A DNA stretch of 64,000 nucleotides, taken from contig CM076847.1 in assembly GCA_039519185.1 (NCBI GenBank), positions 1,860,001 through 1,924,000 on the forward strand, written 5' to 3'. Shown piece after piece: positions 11,189-22,140 of this stretch (position 1 is the stretch's first letter; each line of letters begins with the position of its first letter). The position numbers and the translations under genes are program-made. The notes below the pieces were generated by a model. That model did not search any database. It worked only from the letters and a program-made list of their open reading frames with translations, and had not been told where the DNA came from. The stretch is from Astragalus membranaceus. Lineage: Eukaryota > Streptophyta > Magnoliopsida > Fabales > Fabaceae.

Positions 11189-11424
11189 TTTTTAGATAAA
11201 TAAAGATTTCATTGAAGGGAGCACAAGGGGTGCCCAGCCCTTACAATGAGAGAAAGGAAAGGAAAGAGGGAGGGCCTCCTTAAAACCTCCCAGAGCCAAA
11301 ACCCATTGGGAAAAAGACTCTGGCAGGAGAAAGAGTACCTTGCACAAGACATGTGCCACAGCGGAGAAAACAAATCACACTCCACTGTTTCTCCCCCTAA
11401 GAACCTCCATAATGTCTACGAACC
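11189..11424 (-). mobile_element. 5'-truncated LINE 3' end with 12-bp TSD
   Basis: The insert is flanked by the repeat GTGGCTGTTGTT (11177-11188 and 11425-11436), which is single-copy in the parental locus near position 45. The T run at its left edge is a poly-A tail on the minus strand. The body is a short LINE 3' untranslated end. Confidence 0.82.
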
Positions 11425-11577
11425 GTGGCTGTTGTTAAATCAAGTCACCAAAACGAGAGTTCTTCTTCAGAACCGCATACCAACCACTCTCCAAAGGTGA
11501 ATTAGACATCATTCTTGCATTATTTTATTCCAATTCATCATTGATATTAGCCGTAAGCACTACGAATTACTCATAAT

Positions 11578-11697
11578 TGTTAAGAGTTCCACATCGGATG
11601 TGATATAACCTGAAAATGAGTTTATAAGTGGGAGGCATCCCTCACTCTACAAGCCGGTTTTGTGGGGTTGTGTTAGGCCTTAAACCACATTCTAAGA
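11578..11697 (+). mobile_element. 120-bp LTR/TRIM-like element with 5-bp TSD
   Basis: It begins TGTTAAGAGTTCCACATCGG and ends ACCACATTCTAAGA, with ATAAT on both sides (11573-11577 and 11698-11702). The parental locus has ATAAT once, near 192. The internal phrase ACAAGCCGGTTTTGTGGGG belongs to a dispersed plant repeat. The 5-bp TSD and decayed TGTTAAGA/TCTTAACA-type ends suggest a solo LTR of a very small (TRIM) element. Confidence 0.7.
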
Positions 11698-12204
11698 ATA
11701 ATCTCACAGTTACCTCTCTCATGCAGGAACCCCTCAAAGTAAATGTTTCGAGTCGTAATTGTTTGAGTTGTTTGTGCTCAAGTCTAGTTTACAAGCCGGT
11801 TTTGTGAGGTTATTGTTTGAGTTGTTTGTGCTCAAGTCTTGTTTACAAGCCGATTTTATGGGGTTGTGTTAGGCCTTAAACCACATTCTAAGAATAATCT
11901 CACACTTACCTCTCTCTCATGCAGGAACCCCTCAAAGTAACTCCGCACTTGATGGGATGGAAAAACCTGGAACCCCTCAAAGTAACTCCGCACTTGATGG
12001 GATGGAAAAACCTGGCTGCAGAAATTGTGGAGGAAGCGGTGCCATCATATGTAAGCTCAATAATATTAGCCATACCCATAAGCAAATGAATATATTTGTA
12101 AAATATGGTTTTTAAAGGGTTTTTTTTTAGAGTTGAATCTCCAAGTTGGTCCTTTAAATTGTAGGATGCTAGTAAGTTGATCTCTAAAAAAATCCCTGAT
12201 ATCG

Positions 12205-12290
12205 CCAAGGGTTTTGGTCTAATCTCCCATTGTGCTCTTCTCTGACTGCTTTCTCTTTTATTTAATAGATTCGGACAGGTTGCCTGTTTG

Positions 12291-12292
<2 letters not shown>
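12205..12292 (+). mobile_element. LINE 3' end fragment
   Basis: From CCAAGGGTTTTGGTCTAATC to TGCCTGTTTGATTA this matches the 3' tail at about 8320-8405. The poly-A position is occupied by a long (TA)n run. Only the tail is present. Confidence 0.6.

Positions 12293-12361
<69 letters not shown>
12293..12361. repeat. (TA)n microsatellite
   Basis: About 34 uninterrupted TA dinucleotides. Confidence 0.97.
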
Positions 12362-12363
<2 letters not shown>

Positions 12364-12794
12364 ATTCATATGGAACGACAGCATAGTGTCGTACTTGTTA
12401 AAATTTGGGCAACGGGAGGTGTTTCGCAAAAATTGTGATTTTAACAAATACAGCGTTGTAGTACCGTACCGGTTCGATGCTACAGTATCGCACTCGTTAA
12501 ATTCCAGGAAAAAAAGGGGACACGCTTGGAAGTTTTTTATTCATTAATGGTATTTTGGTCATTTCGCAGGGTTTGGAGGTGTGTGGTGAGTAGGGGGGTT
12601 GGAAAAAGCATATCCCTTTTTGTTTTCAACGAAACAGATTCATCCCAAACAACCAAACATTGAAAAAGCCCAATAACGAAAAAGATCCAATCCACGGAGA
12701 GCCCAAAGCATATCCAAACTATCCGGTTTTCCAAATTATCCCAATTTTCCATCATATAACTCGCCTCATTTCATCTCTATTCATTTCCTTCAAT
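12362..12794. other. Unassigned DNA
   Basis: No gene or repeat recognised. An inverted-looking pair, ACGACAGCATAGTGTCG, lies at about 12373. Confidence 0.3.
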
Positions 12795-13365
12795 TTTTTT
12801 GACAAAGGAAAACTTATATCATTTCATTCATAATCAAAGTGGTAATACAATTCGGACTACAATCATAAACTTGGGAGCTAGCAAAATCCCTTGATGCTCT
12901 AGCTAACGTATGAGCAACAAGGTTGGCTTGCCTCCGGATGAAACTAACCGCATAGTTTTGTGTCATAGATATTAAAGTCTTACATGTTCTCAAAATTGAG
13001 CCAAACTCAGTAATAGAATTACACACTCCTCTGATGCCATCTACGACTGTTTTACAATCCAGCTCGATGGTAACTTTTCGGATGCCTAATTCTTGTAACC
13101 AATTGACTGCTAGCAGTAATCCCAGTGCTTCTGCTTCCTGTGGTTGTGGTACTCCATAAAACCATGGTGATTTCGCTTTTACAAAAGAGCCTTCGCTATC
13201 CCTGATGCACAGACCAATACCAAATCTATTATCATCAAACAACGCCGCATCGACAGTACACTTCACAAGATCCCCTGCCGGCCGAACCCACACAGCACCT
13301 GCAGCATCAGAATTAGCAGTAACAGGCCGCGACCTTTGTTGTTTCTGCTTACGGCTCAACCTTCA
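12795..13365 (-). pseudogene. LINE 3' end encoding an RNase H domain
   Basis: A 181-residue minus-strand frame carries the RNase H-like domain found at the C-terminus of plant L1-type elements: VKCTVDAALFDDNRFGIGLC, RDSEGSFV, EAEALGLLLAVNWLQELG, IELDCKTVVDGI and FIRRQANLVAHTLARASRDF. A poly-A equivalent (T run at about 12797-12803) lies just past the stop, as in a LINE 3' end. Reverse transcriptase and endonuclease are missing, so this is a 5'-truncated insertion. I could not find an exact TSD. Confidence 0.82.
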
Positions 13366-14130
13366 TCTCCTATCTTGAGGGAAAGAGTAGGGGATTCTGT
13401 TGTTCCTTGTGTGGCATATAATTTTATCATCTTGTGGAAATTACCAACTCACTCTAAGGCTGCTACAATTGTACTACCAAATGCCAAAGTGTCGTGTGTT
13501 ATTGTGCTGCATTTGACTATGCTGCAGGTTGTCCATCACATAATTGACATGTTGAGTGTTAATACTTGTGAATTATTCCTGATGAATGAGGCTGAAGCGC
13601 TTACTCAAGAGGACCTTGGACAACATTTGAGAACGTTGCTTCATGACAAAGGTGGTAGTAGTATTGCAATGATGGTAATTTGTGAGGATAAGGGAATGTT
13701 ACTCATCATTGCTACTTATAGCAAGTGCCAAGCTGAGGAGTGTAAACACCCCTGGTTGTACCACCAACACTGGGATCCAGGAAAACATTTTGAAATGTCT
13801 AAAGTTCTTCAGTCATTCCAATTCAAGCACTGGGATCCAGGAAAATTTATTCATGGAGAAAATTTCTACAACCTTGAGGACAAGGTTGATTTTGAAGGGG
13901 TAGGTAATGATATGTTCATTGGGATCAATGGAATAATAACTCTTTTAGTATATTCTAGAAGGGGCTTTTTAGGGATACTCTCTTATTAGTTTGTTAGGTA
14001 GCAATGTTATTGTGTATGTGATGTATCCTCCTTTATGATGTGTATCCACTAGCTTATATAAGCATTGTATTGACCTTATAATTAGTATCAAATGAAATAT
14101 ATTCAAAGTCTAATTTCTCTCTTTAACCCT
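13366..14130 (+). pseudogene. Probable LTR-retrotransposon 3' remnant
   Basis: An open frame of about 200 residues runs to 13989. Its last part (HWDPGKFIHGENFY, then NLEDKVDFEGVGND) resembles the C-terminal end of gypsy pol polyproteins. It contains a direct repeat of CACTGGGATCCAGGAAAA about 60 bp apart (about 13770 and 13829). Downstream, TTATATAAGCATTGTATTG and ATCAAATGAAATATATTC look like the promoter and end of an LTR. The N-terminal half is unrecognised, so the class is an inference. Confidence 0.45.
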
Positions 14131-14497
14131 TTCTTTAGGAGGTATCTCAGTCCTCGAACTCTGAGAACGTAACAGCAACTCTATCCAAACAAAGTAAAAT
14201 AAATCGGATTCCCTAGAATATTTGAATTGCTCAAACCAAACATGACCTAAAGACAAAGAAAGTAACAATTTAATTAGAGTCTTACTGCAGTTAAAAGGTG
14301 AAATTCTGCCTCTGACTTGTACTGATAAAAAGAATTGTGAACCCGACCTTTGAACAATTCTATTTTGGCACGATCTTGTGTTGTAACGACCATCTCTAAA
14401 ATATTTAAATAAAATATTATTAGAGAAGAATTTTATTTAAAATATTTAAATAAATTAATATTAGAGAATAAATAATTTTTTTTCAAAAGTAGCTACA

Positions 14498-14771
14498 TCT
14501 ACTATCTATTAATATCATTTACCCACTACCAAAATACCAATTGTATCCTTTTCCCATCTAAATAATTGGAGGCTTAATCCGTTGGTAATTAGCGACGGCC
14601 AAACTTGTAGGTAATCCATGGGTAATTAGCGTGGGTTGGTAGCCGTCGCTAATTACCGACAGACAAGCCCGTCGGTTCGCAAAACACGTGCCATGATTAC
14701 TGACGACCAAATCTGTCGATAATTGGCCAGTGGGTTAATTTATTATTTTTTTGGTTTATTTTTTCTACATA

Positions 14772-14820
<49 letters not shown>

Positions 14821-16093
14821 TTTACCCACTATCGAAATACCAATCTTATCCTTTTCCCAACTAAATAATTGGAGGATATTTAAGTAATATCACTTTTTCA
14901 CTTCTTCACTCTCCCTCACACTTTTTACTCTCTTTTCCTCTTTCTTCTTCCAATTCTTTGATTTCTCTATTTTTCACTCTCTCTCACACACTTTTTCACT
15001 CTCTTCTCCTCTTTTTTCCTCTTTCTCATACTTTAATTTAATCTACATGCCACATTCATTTTTCCTCTTAACTATTTTAAAATTTTCAAATTTTGGCAAA
15101 ATTTTAATATTTGTTTTAGCCTAATTAAATCTGTCAACTTTAAAATTGTCTTGATTTTCACGGGATAAAGTTCAAACTAATTAAATTTTGTCTTAGTTCA
15201 TACATTACCCACTTCCAAAATATCAATCTTATCATTTTTCCAACTAAGCAATTGGAGTATATTTAGGTAATTTCACTTTTTTCATTTTTTCAAACTTTTT
15301 TACTCTCACACACTTTTTCAAACTTATCATTTACCTACTACCAAAATATCAATCTTATGTTTTACCCAACTAAATAATTGGAGTATATTTAGGTATTTTC
15401 ATTTTTTCATACTTCTTCACTTTTTCACTCTCTCTCACATTTTTTCACCCTCTTCTCCTCTTTGTTCCTCTAATTCTCCCTTTCTCTATTTTCACAATAT
15501 ACCTACTTTAATTTCATCTATATGTCACATTCATTTTTCCATTTCACTACTTTAAAAAAATTCAAATTCTGACAAAATTTTAATATCTGTTTATTTACAT
15601 GGGGTAATATTTAGGCTAATTAAATCTGTCAACTTTAAAATTGTCTTGATTTTCACGGGATAATGTTCCGACTAATTAAATTTTGTCTGAGTTCATACAT
15701 TACCCACTACCAAAGTACCAATCCTATCCTTTTTCCAACTTAGCAATCGGAGTTTATTTAGTTAATTTCATTTTTTCAAACTTTTTCATGTCACACTTTT
15801 TCAAACTTTTTTACTATTTTGTCCTCTATCTTCCACTAACTCTCATTTCTCTATTTTTCACGATATATCTACTTTAATTTCATCTATACACCTCCTTCAT
15901 GTTTCCTTTTTACTATTTTAAAAATTATCAAAACTTTAATAAAATTTTGGGTAATGTTCAGACTAATTAAGTTTGTTTATTTTAAATTTGTCAAAATTTT
16001 CACGTGGCAATATTAGGAATGATTAAATTTTGAAGAGTTCAAACATAAAAATAAAACGACAGCACCCGTGCGTAGGCACGGGTATACTGCTAG
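14498..16093 (+). mobile_element. Non-autonomous Helitron, family 1, copy 1
   Basis: The 5' end is TCTACTATCTATTAATATC preceded by A. The 3' end is CTAG followed by T, with the hairpin ACCCGTGCGTAGGCACGGGT six bases before it (GTATACTG spacing). These are the defining Helitron termini: TC..., a stem-loop, CTRR, and insertion between A and T without a target duplication. It has no coding capacity. The interior has a foldback (GGTAATTAGCGACGGC and its complement GCCGTCGCTAATTACC, about 14583-14662), a (TA)n run, and several direct repeats that each restart with a CATTTACCCACTACCAAAAT-like phrase. Confidence 0.88.
14774..14818. repeat. (TA)n microsatellite in Helitron copy 1
   Basis: An uninterrupted TA run. 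The allele length differs between the Helitron copies (45, 57 and 64 bp). Confidence 0.95.
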
Positions 16094-16655
16094 TTGTGTC
16101 CGATGTTTGCAGTATTCTTCCGACATGAATTCCCATGTTAATTATTTTATTACCTGGGTCATTGGAGGGAGGAGAATCACTAAAGTGCAGAAGCCCAATG
16201 ATATCTGCATCGACCTCTAATTTTTTTTGAAGTAGTTCTTCATTGTTCATATATTCTCAAATTCACCTACCTCACTTTTGTTTTGCAATAATTTTTTTAT
16301 ATATTTTCTATGCAATTGATGCCTTAGGGATTAGTTTGCTATAACGACTAGTTTCTTGCAATTGATACCTACCTTATTTATTTGCCAATGAAGCCACATA
16401 TATGTTAGAAATTTTTGTGTGGTTATGGTTCCGCAACAAGAAGAAAGAAAAGGAATGCGCAAAGACTTCGAGATGGATGTATACACCAAGCTTTAAGTTT
16501 GATTCATTCCTGCCAATCCCTTTATGAACTGGCTTCATTGGATGGAGTTTCCTGACTTGGTTTTCACACCCAAAGTCAAGCTTATCGTCAATGATACCAA
16601 TAGTTTCCTCAGTTCTCTTGCCACACAAGGGAAGAAAGGAAGTAACTCTATCCAA
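16094..16655 (-). pseudogene. Unidentified gene fragment in unit 1
   Basis: Two minus-strand open segments look like exons with an intron-like gap. The upstream one (16374-16655) reads GKRTEETIGIIDDKLDFG, ENQVRKLHPMKPVHKGIGR and NESNLKLGVYIHLEV. The other (about 16096-16250) reads KLEVDADIIGLLHFSDSPPS and NDPGNKIINMG. The second is cut by the 3' end of the Helitron: after QTSDTTS the frame runs into Helitron DNA. I do not recognise the family. Copies in units 2, 3 and the 38-kb unit differ by a few residues. It may be a host gene piece amplified with the unit. Confidence 0.5.
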
Positions 16656-16963
16656 ACAAAGTAAAATAAATCGGATTCCCTAGAATATTTGAATTGCTCA
16701 AACCAAACACGACCTAAAGAAAAAGAAAGTAACAATTTAATTAGAGTCTTACTGCAGTTAAAAGGTGAAATTCCGCCTCTGGCTTGTGCTGATAAAAAGA
16801 ATTGTGAACCCGACCTTTGAACAATTCTATTTTGGCACGATCTTGTGTTGTAACGACCATCTCTAAAATATTTAAATAAAAGATTATTAGAGAAGAATTT
16901 TATTTAGAATATTTAAATAAAAGAATATTAGAGAATAAATAATTTTTTCAAAAGTAGCTACGA

Positions 16964-17237
16964 TCTACTATCTATCAATATCATTTACCCACTACCAAAA
17001 TACCAATCGTATCCTTTTCTTATCTAAATAATTGGAGGTTTAATCCGTTGGTAATTAGCGGCGGCCAAACTTGTAGGTAATCCATGGGTAATTAGCGTGG
17101 GTTGGTAGCCGTCGCTAATTACCGACAGACAACCCCGTCGGTTCGCAAAACACGTGCCATGATTACTGACGACCAAATCTGTCGATAATTGGCCAGTGGG
17201 TTAATTTATTATTTTTTTGGTTTATTTTTTCTACATA

Positions 17238-17298
<61 letters not shown>

Positions 17299-18567
17299 TT
17301 TACCCACTATCGAAATACCAATCTTATCTTTTCCCAACTAAATAATTGGAGGATATTTAAGTAATATCACTTTTTCACTTCTTCACTCTCCCTCACACTT
17401 TTTACTCTCTTTTCCTCTTTCTTCTTCCAATTCTTTGATTTCTCTATTTTTCATTCTCTCTCACACACACTTTTTCACTCTCTTCTCCTCTTTTTTCCTC
17501 TTTCTCATACTTTAATTTAATCTACATGTCACCTTCATTTTTCCTCTTAACTATTTTAAAATTTTCAAATTTTGGCAAAATTTTAATATTTGTTTTAGGC
17601 TAATTAAATCTGTCAACTTTAAAATTGTCTTGATTTTCACGGGATAAAGTTCAAACTAATTAAATTTTGTCTTAGTTCATACATTACCCATTTCCAAAAT
17701 ATCAATCTTATCATTTTTCCAACTAAGCAATTGGAATATATTTAGGTAATTTTACTTTTTTCATTTTTTCAAACTTTTTTACTCTCACACACTTTTTCAA
17801 ACTTATCATTTACCTACTACCAAAATATCAATCTTATGTTTTACCCAACTAGATAATTGGAGTATATTTAGGTATTTTCATTTTTTTCATACTTCTTCAC
17901 TTTTTCACTCTCTCTCACATTTTTTCACCCTCTTCTCCTCTTTGTTCCTCTAATTCTCCCTTTCTCTATTTTCACAATATACCTACTTTAATTTCATCTA
18001 TATGTCACATTCATTTTTTCTTTTCACTACTTTAAAAAAATTCAAATTCTGACAAAATTTTAATATCCGTTTATTTACATGGGTAATATTTAGGCTAATT
18101 AAATTTGTCAACTTTAAAATTGTCTTGATTTTCACGGGATAATGTTCTGACTAATTAAATTTTGTCTGAGTTCATACATTACCCACTACCACCAATCCTA
18201 TCCTTTTTCCAACTTAGCAATCGGAGTTTATTTAGTTAATTTCATTTTTTCAAACTTTTTCATGTCACACTTTTTCAATCTTTTTTACTATTTTGTCCTC
18301 TATCTTCCACTAACTCTCATTTCTCTATTTTTCACGATATATCTACTTTAATTTCATCTATACACCTCCTTCATTTTTCCTTTTTACTATTTTAAAAATT
18401 ATCAAAACTTTAATAAAATTTTGGGTAATGTTCGGACTAATTAAGTTTGTTTATTTTAAATTTGTCAAAATTTTCACGTGGCAATGTTAGGAATGATTAA
18501 ATTTTGAATAGTTCAAACATAAAAATAAAACGACAGCACCCGTGCGTAGGCACGGGTATACTGCTAG
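16964..18567 (+). mobile_element. Non-autonomous Helitron, family 1, copy 2
   Basis: It has the same termini as copy 1: A then TCTACTATCTATCAATATC at the 5' end, and the hairpin CACCCGTGCGTAGGCACGGG, then CTAG and T at the 3' end. Length 1,604 bp. Because it lies at the identical position in the repeated unit, it was multiplied by unit duplication and did not insert independently. Confidence 0.88.
17240..17296. repeat. (TA)n microsatellite in Helitron copy 2
   Basis: An uninterrupted TA run. Confidence 0.95.
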
Positions 18568-18569
18568 TT

Positions 18570-19129
18570 GTGTCCGATGTTTGCAGTATTCTTCCGGCAT
18601 GAATTCCCATGTTAATTATTTTATTACCTGGGTCATTGGAGGGAGGAGAGTCACTAAAGTGCAGAAGCCCAATGATATCTGTATCGACCTCTAATTTTTT
18701 TTGAAGTAGTTCTTCATTGTTTATATATTCTCAAATTCACCTACCTCACTTTTGTTTTGCAATAATTTTTTTATATAGTTTCTATGCAATTGATGCCTTA
18801 GGGATTAGTTTGCTATAACGACTAGTTTCTTACAATTGATACTTACCTTATTTATTTGCCAATGAAGCCACATATATGTTAGAAATTTTTGTGTGGTTAT
18901 GGTTCCGCAACAAGAAGAAAGAAAAGGAATGCGCAAAGACTTCGAGATGTATGTATACACCAAGCTTTAAGTTTGATTCATTCCTGCCAATCCCTTTATG
19001 AATTGGCTTCAATGGATGGAGTTTCCTGACTTGGTTTTCAAACCCAAAGTCAAGCTTATCGTCAATGATACCAATAGTTTCCTCAGTTCTCTTGCCACAC
19101 AAGGGAAGAAAGGAAGTAACTCTATCCAA
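18570..19129 (-). pseudogene. Unidentified gene fragment in unit 2
   Basis: This is the second copy of the fragment at 16094-16655, with the same two open segments and a few substitutions (for example GFENQVRKLHPLKPIHKG). A change near 18720 replaces the ATG of the downstream segment (ATA in the minus-strand reading). Function unknown. Confidence 0.45.
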
Positions 19130-19540
19130 ACAAAGTAAAATAAATCGGATTCCCTAGAATATTTGAATTGCTCAAACCAAACACGACCTAAAGAAAAAGA
19201 AAGTAACAATTTAATTAGAGTCTTACTGCAGTTAAAAGGTGAAATTCCGCCTCTGGCTTGTGCTGATAAAAAGAATTGTGAACCCGACCTTTGAACAATT
19301 CTATTTTGGCACGATCTTGTGTTGTAACGACCATCTCTAAAATATTTAAATAAAAGATTATTAGAGAAGACTTCGAAATGTATGTATACACTAAGCTTTA
19401 AGTTTGATTCATTCCTGCCAATCCCTTTATGAATTGGCTTCAATGGATGGAGTTCCCTGACTTGTTTTCACACCCAAAGTCAAGCTTATCGTCAATGATA
19501 CCAATAGTTTCCTCAGTTCTCTTGCCGGGAAGAAAGGAAG
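19120..19540. repeat. Tandem unit, copy 3, internally deleted
   Basis: The lead of the unit is present to about 19367, where it jumps into the distal part (GACTTCGAAATGTATGTATA). About 2 kb, including the whole Helitron, is missing. Both sides of the junction carry AGAGAAGA / AAGACTTCGA, so the deletion probably used the short homology AGAAGA or AAGACTTCG. Confidence 0.85.
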
Positions 19541-20185
19541 TGATGGGGTTCATAAACACTACATAATGTTGTGGTAAATTCATCACCTTTTCTGCATGCA
19601 ACGTTGTTCTATATAAAGGTCAATTCGTGACACTTGATGAGAAGAAACAACCCTTCACATGGAATCTTAACCTTTCATGAATTGATTTAATCATTCATGG
19701 ATGAATGTAGGTTTTCTTGAATAAAACTTTTATTCCTAAAAGAACGCATTTAATAATTTGAATCTCAAATCCACGAAGAGATACGCCCTTTTAGAACCAA
19801 CAGAAACAAAATTTCAACATAAAACACGTTTTTGCATTATTATTCAAAACAAGTGCCCAGTGCATACAAGACAATGATCTGGGACTCAACACTAGCACAA
19901 ACAGCATATATTCCTCAGTTTCTAGTGTAATTGTTGTACAAATAAACTTTTCCAAAGCTCACACACAACACATTTGTTGAAACAAAAAGAACATGAATGG
20001 AAAACTTAAGAATTCCCTTGTGTTAGTTAAAACATATAGCATGTCAGTTAATCACCATTCGTGTGGTGTGGCGGTTATTAAAAAGTCGTTAATATCTTAA
20101 CAAACTAATAGTCATTAATATCCTAACAAACTATAGTAGTCGTTGATATCCTAACTACCGCGGCAGAAGAAAAGACCAGAGAAGA
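19541..20185. other. Unassigned spacer
   Basis: No coding potential seen. Three near-copies of GTCGTTAATATCCTAACAAACTA lie at about 20085-20155. Confidence 0.35.
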
Positions 20186-20477
20186 AAGATGGAGAGGTAT
20201 CTCAGTCCAAATTCAATGAGAAGCCACCGCCGCCGGAGCCGGTCCAGGCGTCCACCTGCACATCGAATGAGGCACCCATAGAGGGAAGAATATCCGCATC
20301 AACGGGAACCACGTTCACACTCTAGGAACCGGTCCCGGAGCCGAAGCCGGTCCAGGCGTCCACCTGCACATCGGATGAGGCACCAAGAAGATCTGCATCC
20401 ACGGGAACCACGTTTACACTCCAGTAATGAACAAAAACCTAACGATGTAACCCAATTCAAGAACATACAAAGTTAGA
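20186..20477 (+). pseudogene. Arg/Ser-rich protein fragment
   Basis: Reading from ATG at 20189, the frame gives HRRRSRSRRPPAHRMRHP and then a stop. About 110 bp on, the same phrase recurs as RNRSRSRSRSRRPPAHRMRH followed by an open stretch to a TAG at about 20476. The block is a tandem duplication of an RS-dipeptide segment like those of splicing-related SR proteins. There is no RRM or other domain, so it is a fragment. Confidence 0.5.
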
Positions 20478-20761
20478 AGTTGTTTTGGTAGGACCAGTAG
20501 ATGTTACATGTAGTTGGAAGTAATATCACCGTTAGCTGTATCAGCATCAGGTGCCCCATTTGTTGCAATCTCATGCTGGTCACCCTATATATTTGCATAA
20601 GCATCATTATGAGCTGCAATTTGGTATGACACACTTAATTATTTCAACCTCTCGCATTGGAATTACGTGGATTCCTATCTGTCAAGTTGTGTTTGGTTCT
20701 AATCTATTGTTTGCGTGGGGGGATAGCTTCTATAATGTATAACATACATTTGGCCTCTTTA

Positions 20762-20765
<4 letters not shown>

Positions 20766-20811
<46 letters not shown>
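20766..20811. repeat. (TA)n(GT)n compound microsatellite
   Basis: A TA run followed by GT repeats. The homologous site in copy B (39217-39300) is about twice as long. Confidence 0.95.
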
Positions 20812-22021
20812 TTTTGGAATTTATATCATGTCATTCGTGTGATACTTCAATGCCAGATTTTATATTAGATTGTAGAGTTTGCCTAAAGAAACAAATATGG
20901 AAGCTGGGATGCATGACGAATATAGTTTGCTGGCATCATGCAATGCGAGTGTTGAGAACACAGAAAACTAAATAAAATTGTCTCATGCCAATGTTGAGAA
21001 CTTAGAAAACTATACAAAATTTAGTTTGGCCAAAAACACTTATTCCTTGAAAACTATAGTGTAATAGAGATGGTAGTATGCAATATTTAACAAAGGAAAG
21101 ACTTCATTATGATCAACAGAAACAAAACTTGACCACAGAAAGATGAAAGGTTTTCTAGAATCAAGTTTATGGGTTACCTTATGAACCTAACAATAATGAT
21201 ATTGGTTCTTGAAGTACTCTTTTATTTTTAATGAAACTAAAAGAAAAATGAAGCCTGATCATGATGTATTTAATTTAGCAAAGTGTCCAGTGCCCGCCCC
21301 TCAATGGACACCAATATAGCATGTCAGTTAATCACCATTTTGAACTTCCCTTTAACTCACATATTAATTATGGCAGTGATGCTGCTAGTTAGTACTTAGC
21401 ACATCATAACAACCATCGTCTGCGCTAATTGAAATTTTTTCAAGACTGAAGGAAAGTAAAATGTGACCAATCAGGCAATCAAAAACATCTTATCTCATAA
21501 AGCATCCGCTCACAGCAGAAGAGCACAGGTAAAGACTTTATCATAAAGCATTAAAACGATAACAACTGAAATAGGCAAAAATAAAATAATAAAAATTTAA
21601 AAATGGTAATGTAGAAATTGGATGACATGTTCTTAGAAATTGGAGGAGATCAACTCTCTACCGCAATCCAGATCTCTCCAAACCCGCAATCTTCACCACT
21701 ATGGAATCATTCTCTTTTAGCTCCAATTCAACATTCACTGTTGTCTCATATTGGGGAAACGATACCATGCTTTAATCGCAAACCAGTAAAACGTATGACA
21801 TCTATACCAACATTCTGAAGTCAAATAAACAAAATGCCCTCTCCCTCTTGGTTCATTCCAATTGCGGAGTCCAAGAGGGCGGTAGAGACTAGGAGCCGTA
21901 AGATTGCGTGCAGCAATTAATGACGTCGAGATTCAGAGTTTTGGTGGTACTTGATGCGGCGATTTTACTTTTATATATTTTTTTAATTTTATTATATTTT
22001 TTCTGACTTTTAATAAATTAT

Positions 22022-22140
22022 CGGGGTCCCCGCGGGGACCGTGGGGATGAGGATGGAGGAGGAAAACTCCCCGAAGCGGGGATCGGGGATGGAGACGGGG
22101 GACAACTTTAGAGGCGGGGACGGGGAGCGGTCCCCCTGGT
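22022..22140. repeat. G-rich GGGGA minisatellite-like tract
   Basis: Irregular repeats of GGGGA, CGGGGA and GGGGAT in a very AT-rich setting. It recurs in copies B and D. Similar G-rich text occurs in many plant transposons, but no termini were found here. Confidence 0.6.

Larger units (their letters stand above)
11127..12070 (+). pseudogene. Partial duplicate of the PSA2-like exon with nested insertions
   Basis: The sequence of 1-395 recurs here. It covers the upstream intron (TTTGTTAATTAATGATGGTA), the splice acceptor, pieces of the exon (GMEKPGCRNCGGSGAII at 11998-12052) and the donor GTAAGCTCAATAA. The second and third exons are missing. The copy is broken by a LINE piece (11189-11424), a 120-bp element (11578-11697), duplicated fragments of that element at about 11790-11915, and a 39-bp tandem duplication starting near 11930. 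It cannot encode the protein. It shows that an exon-sized segment was copied about 11 kb downstream and then decayed. Confidence 0.88.
14179..16645. repeat. Tandem 2.47-kb unit, copy 1
   Basis: The unit starts at ACTCTATCCAAACAAAGTAA. It holds a common lead (CTTACTGCAGTTAAAAGGTG, GTTGTAACGACCATCTC), a Helitron (14498-16093) and a minus-strand gene fragment. The same lead restarts at 16646, a period of 2,467 bp. Confidence 0.9.
16646..19119. repeat. Tandem 2.47-kb unit, copy 2
   Basis: It is nearly identical to copy 1 over its full length (2,474 bp), with scattered substitutions and small indels and a different (TA)n length. It contains the second Helitron copy and the second gene fragment (minus strand, 18570-19129). 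Confidence 0.92.

Noticed and set aside
13336..13989. Possible host gene of 217 residues
   Set aside because: The C-terminal part resembles retroelement pol and the start overlaps a LINE fragment on the other strand, so it is listed as a retroelement remnant.
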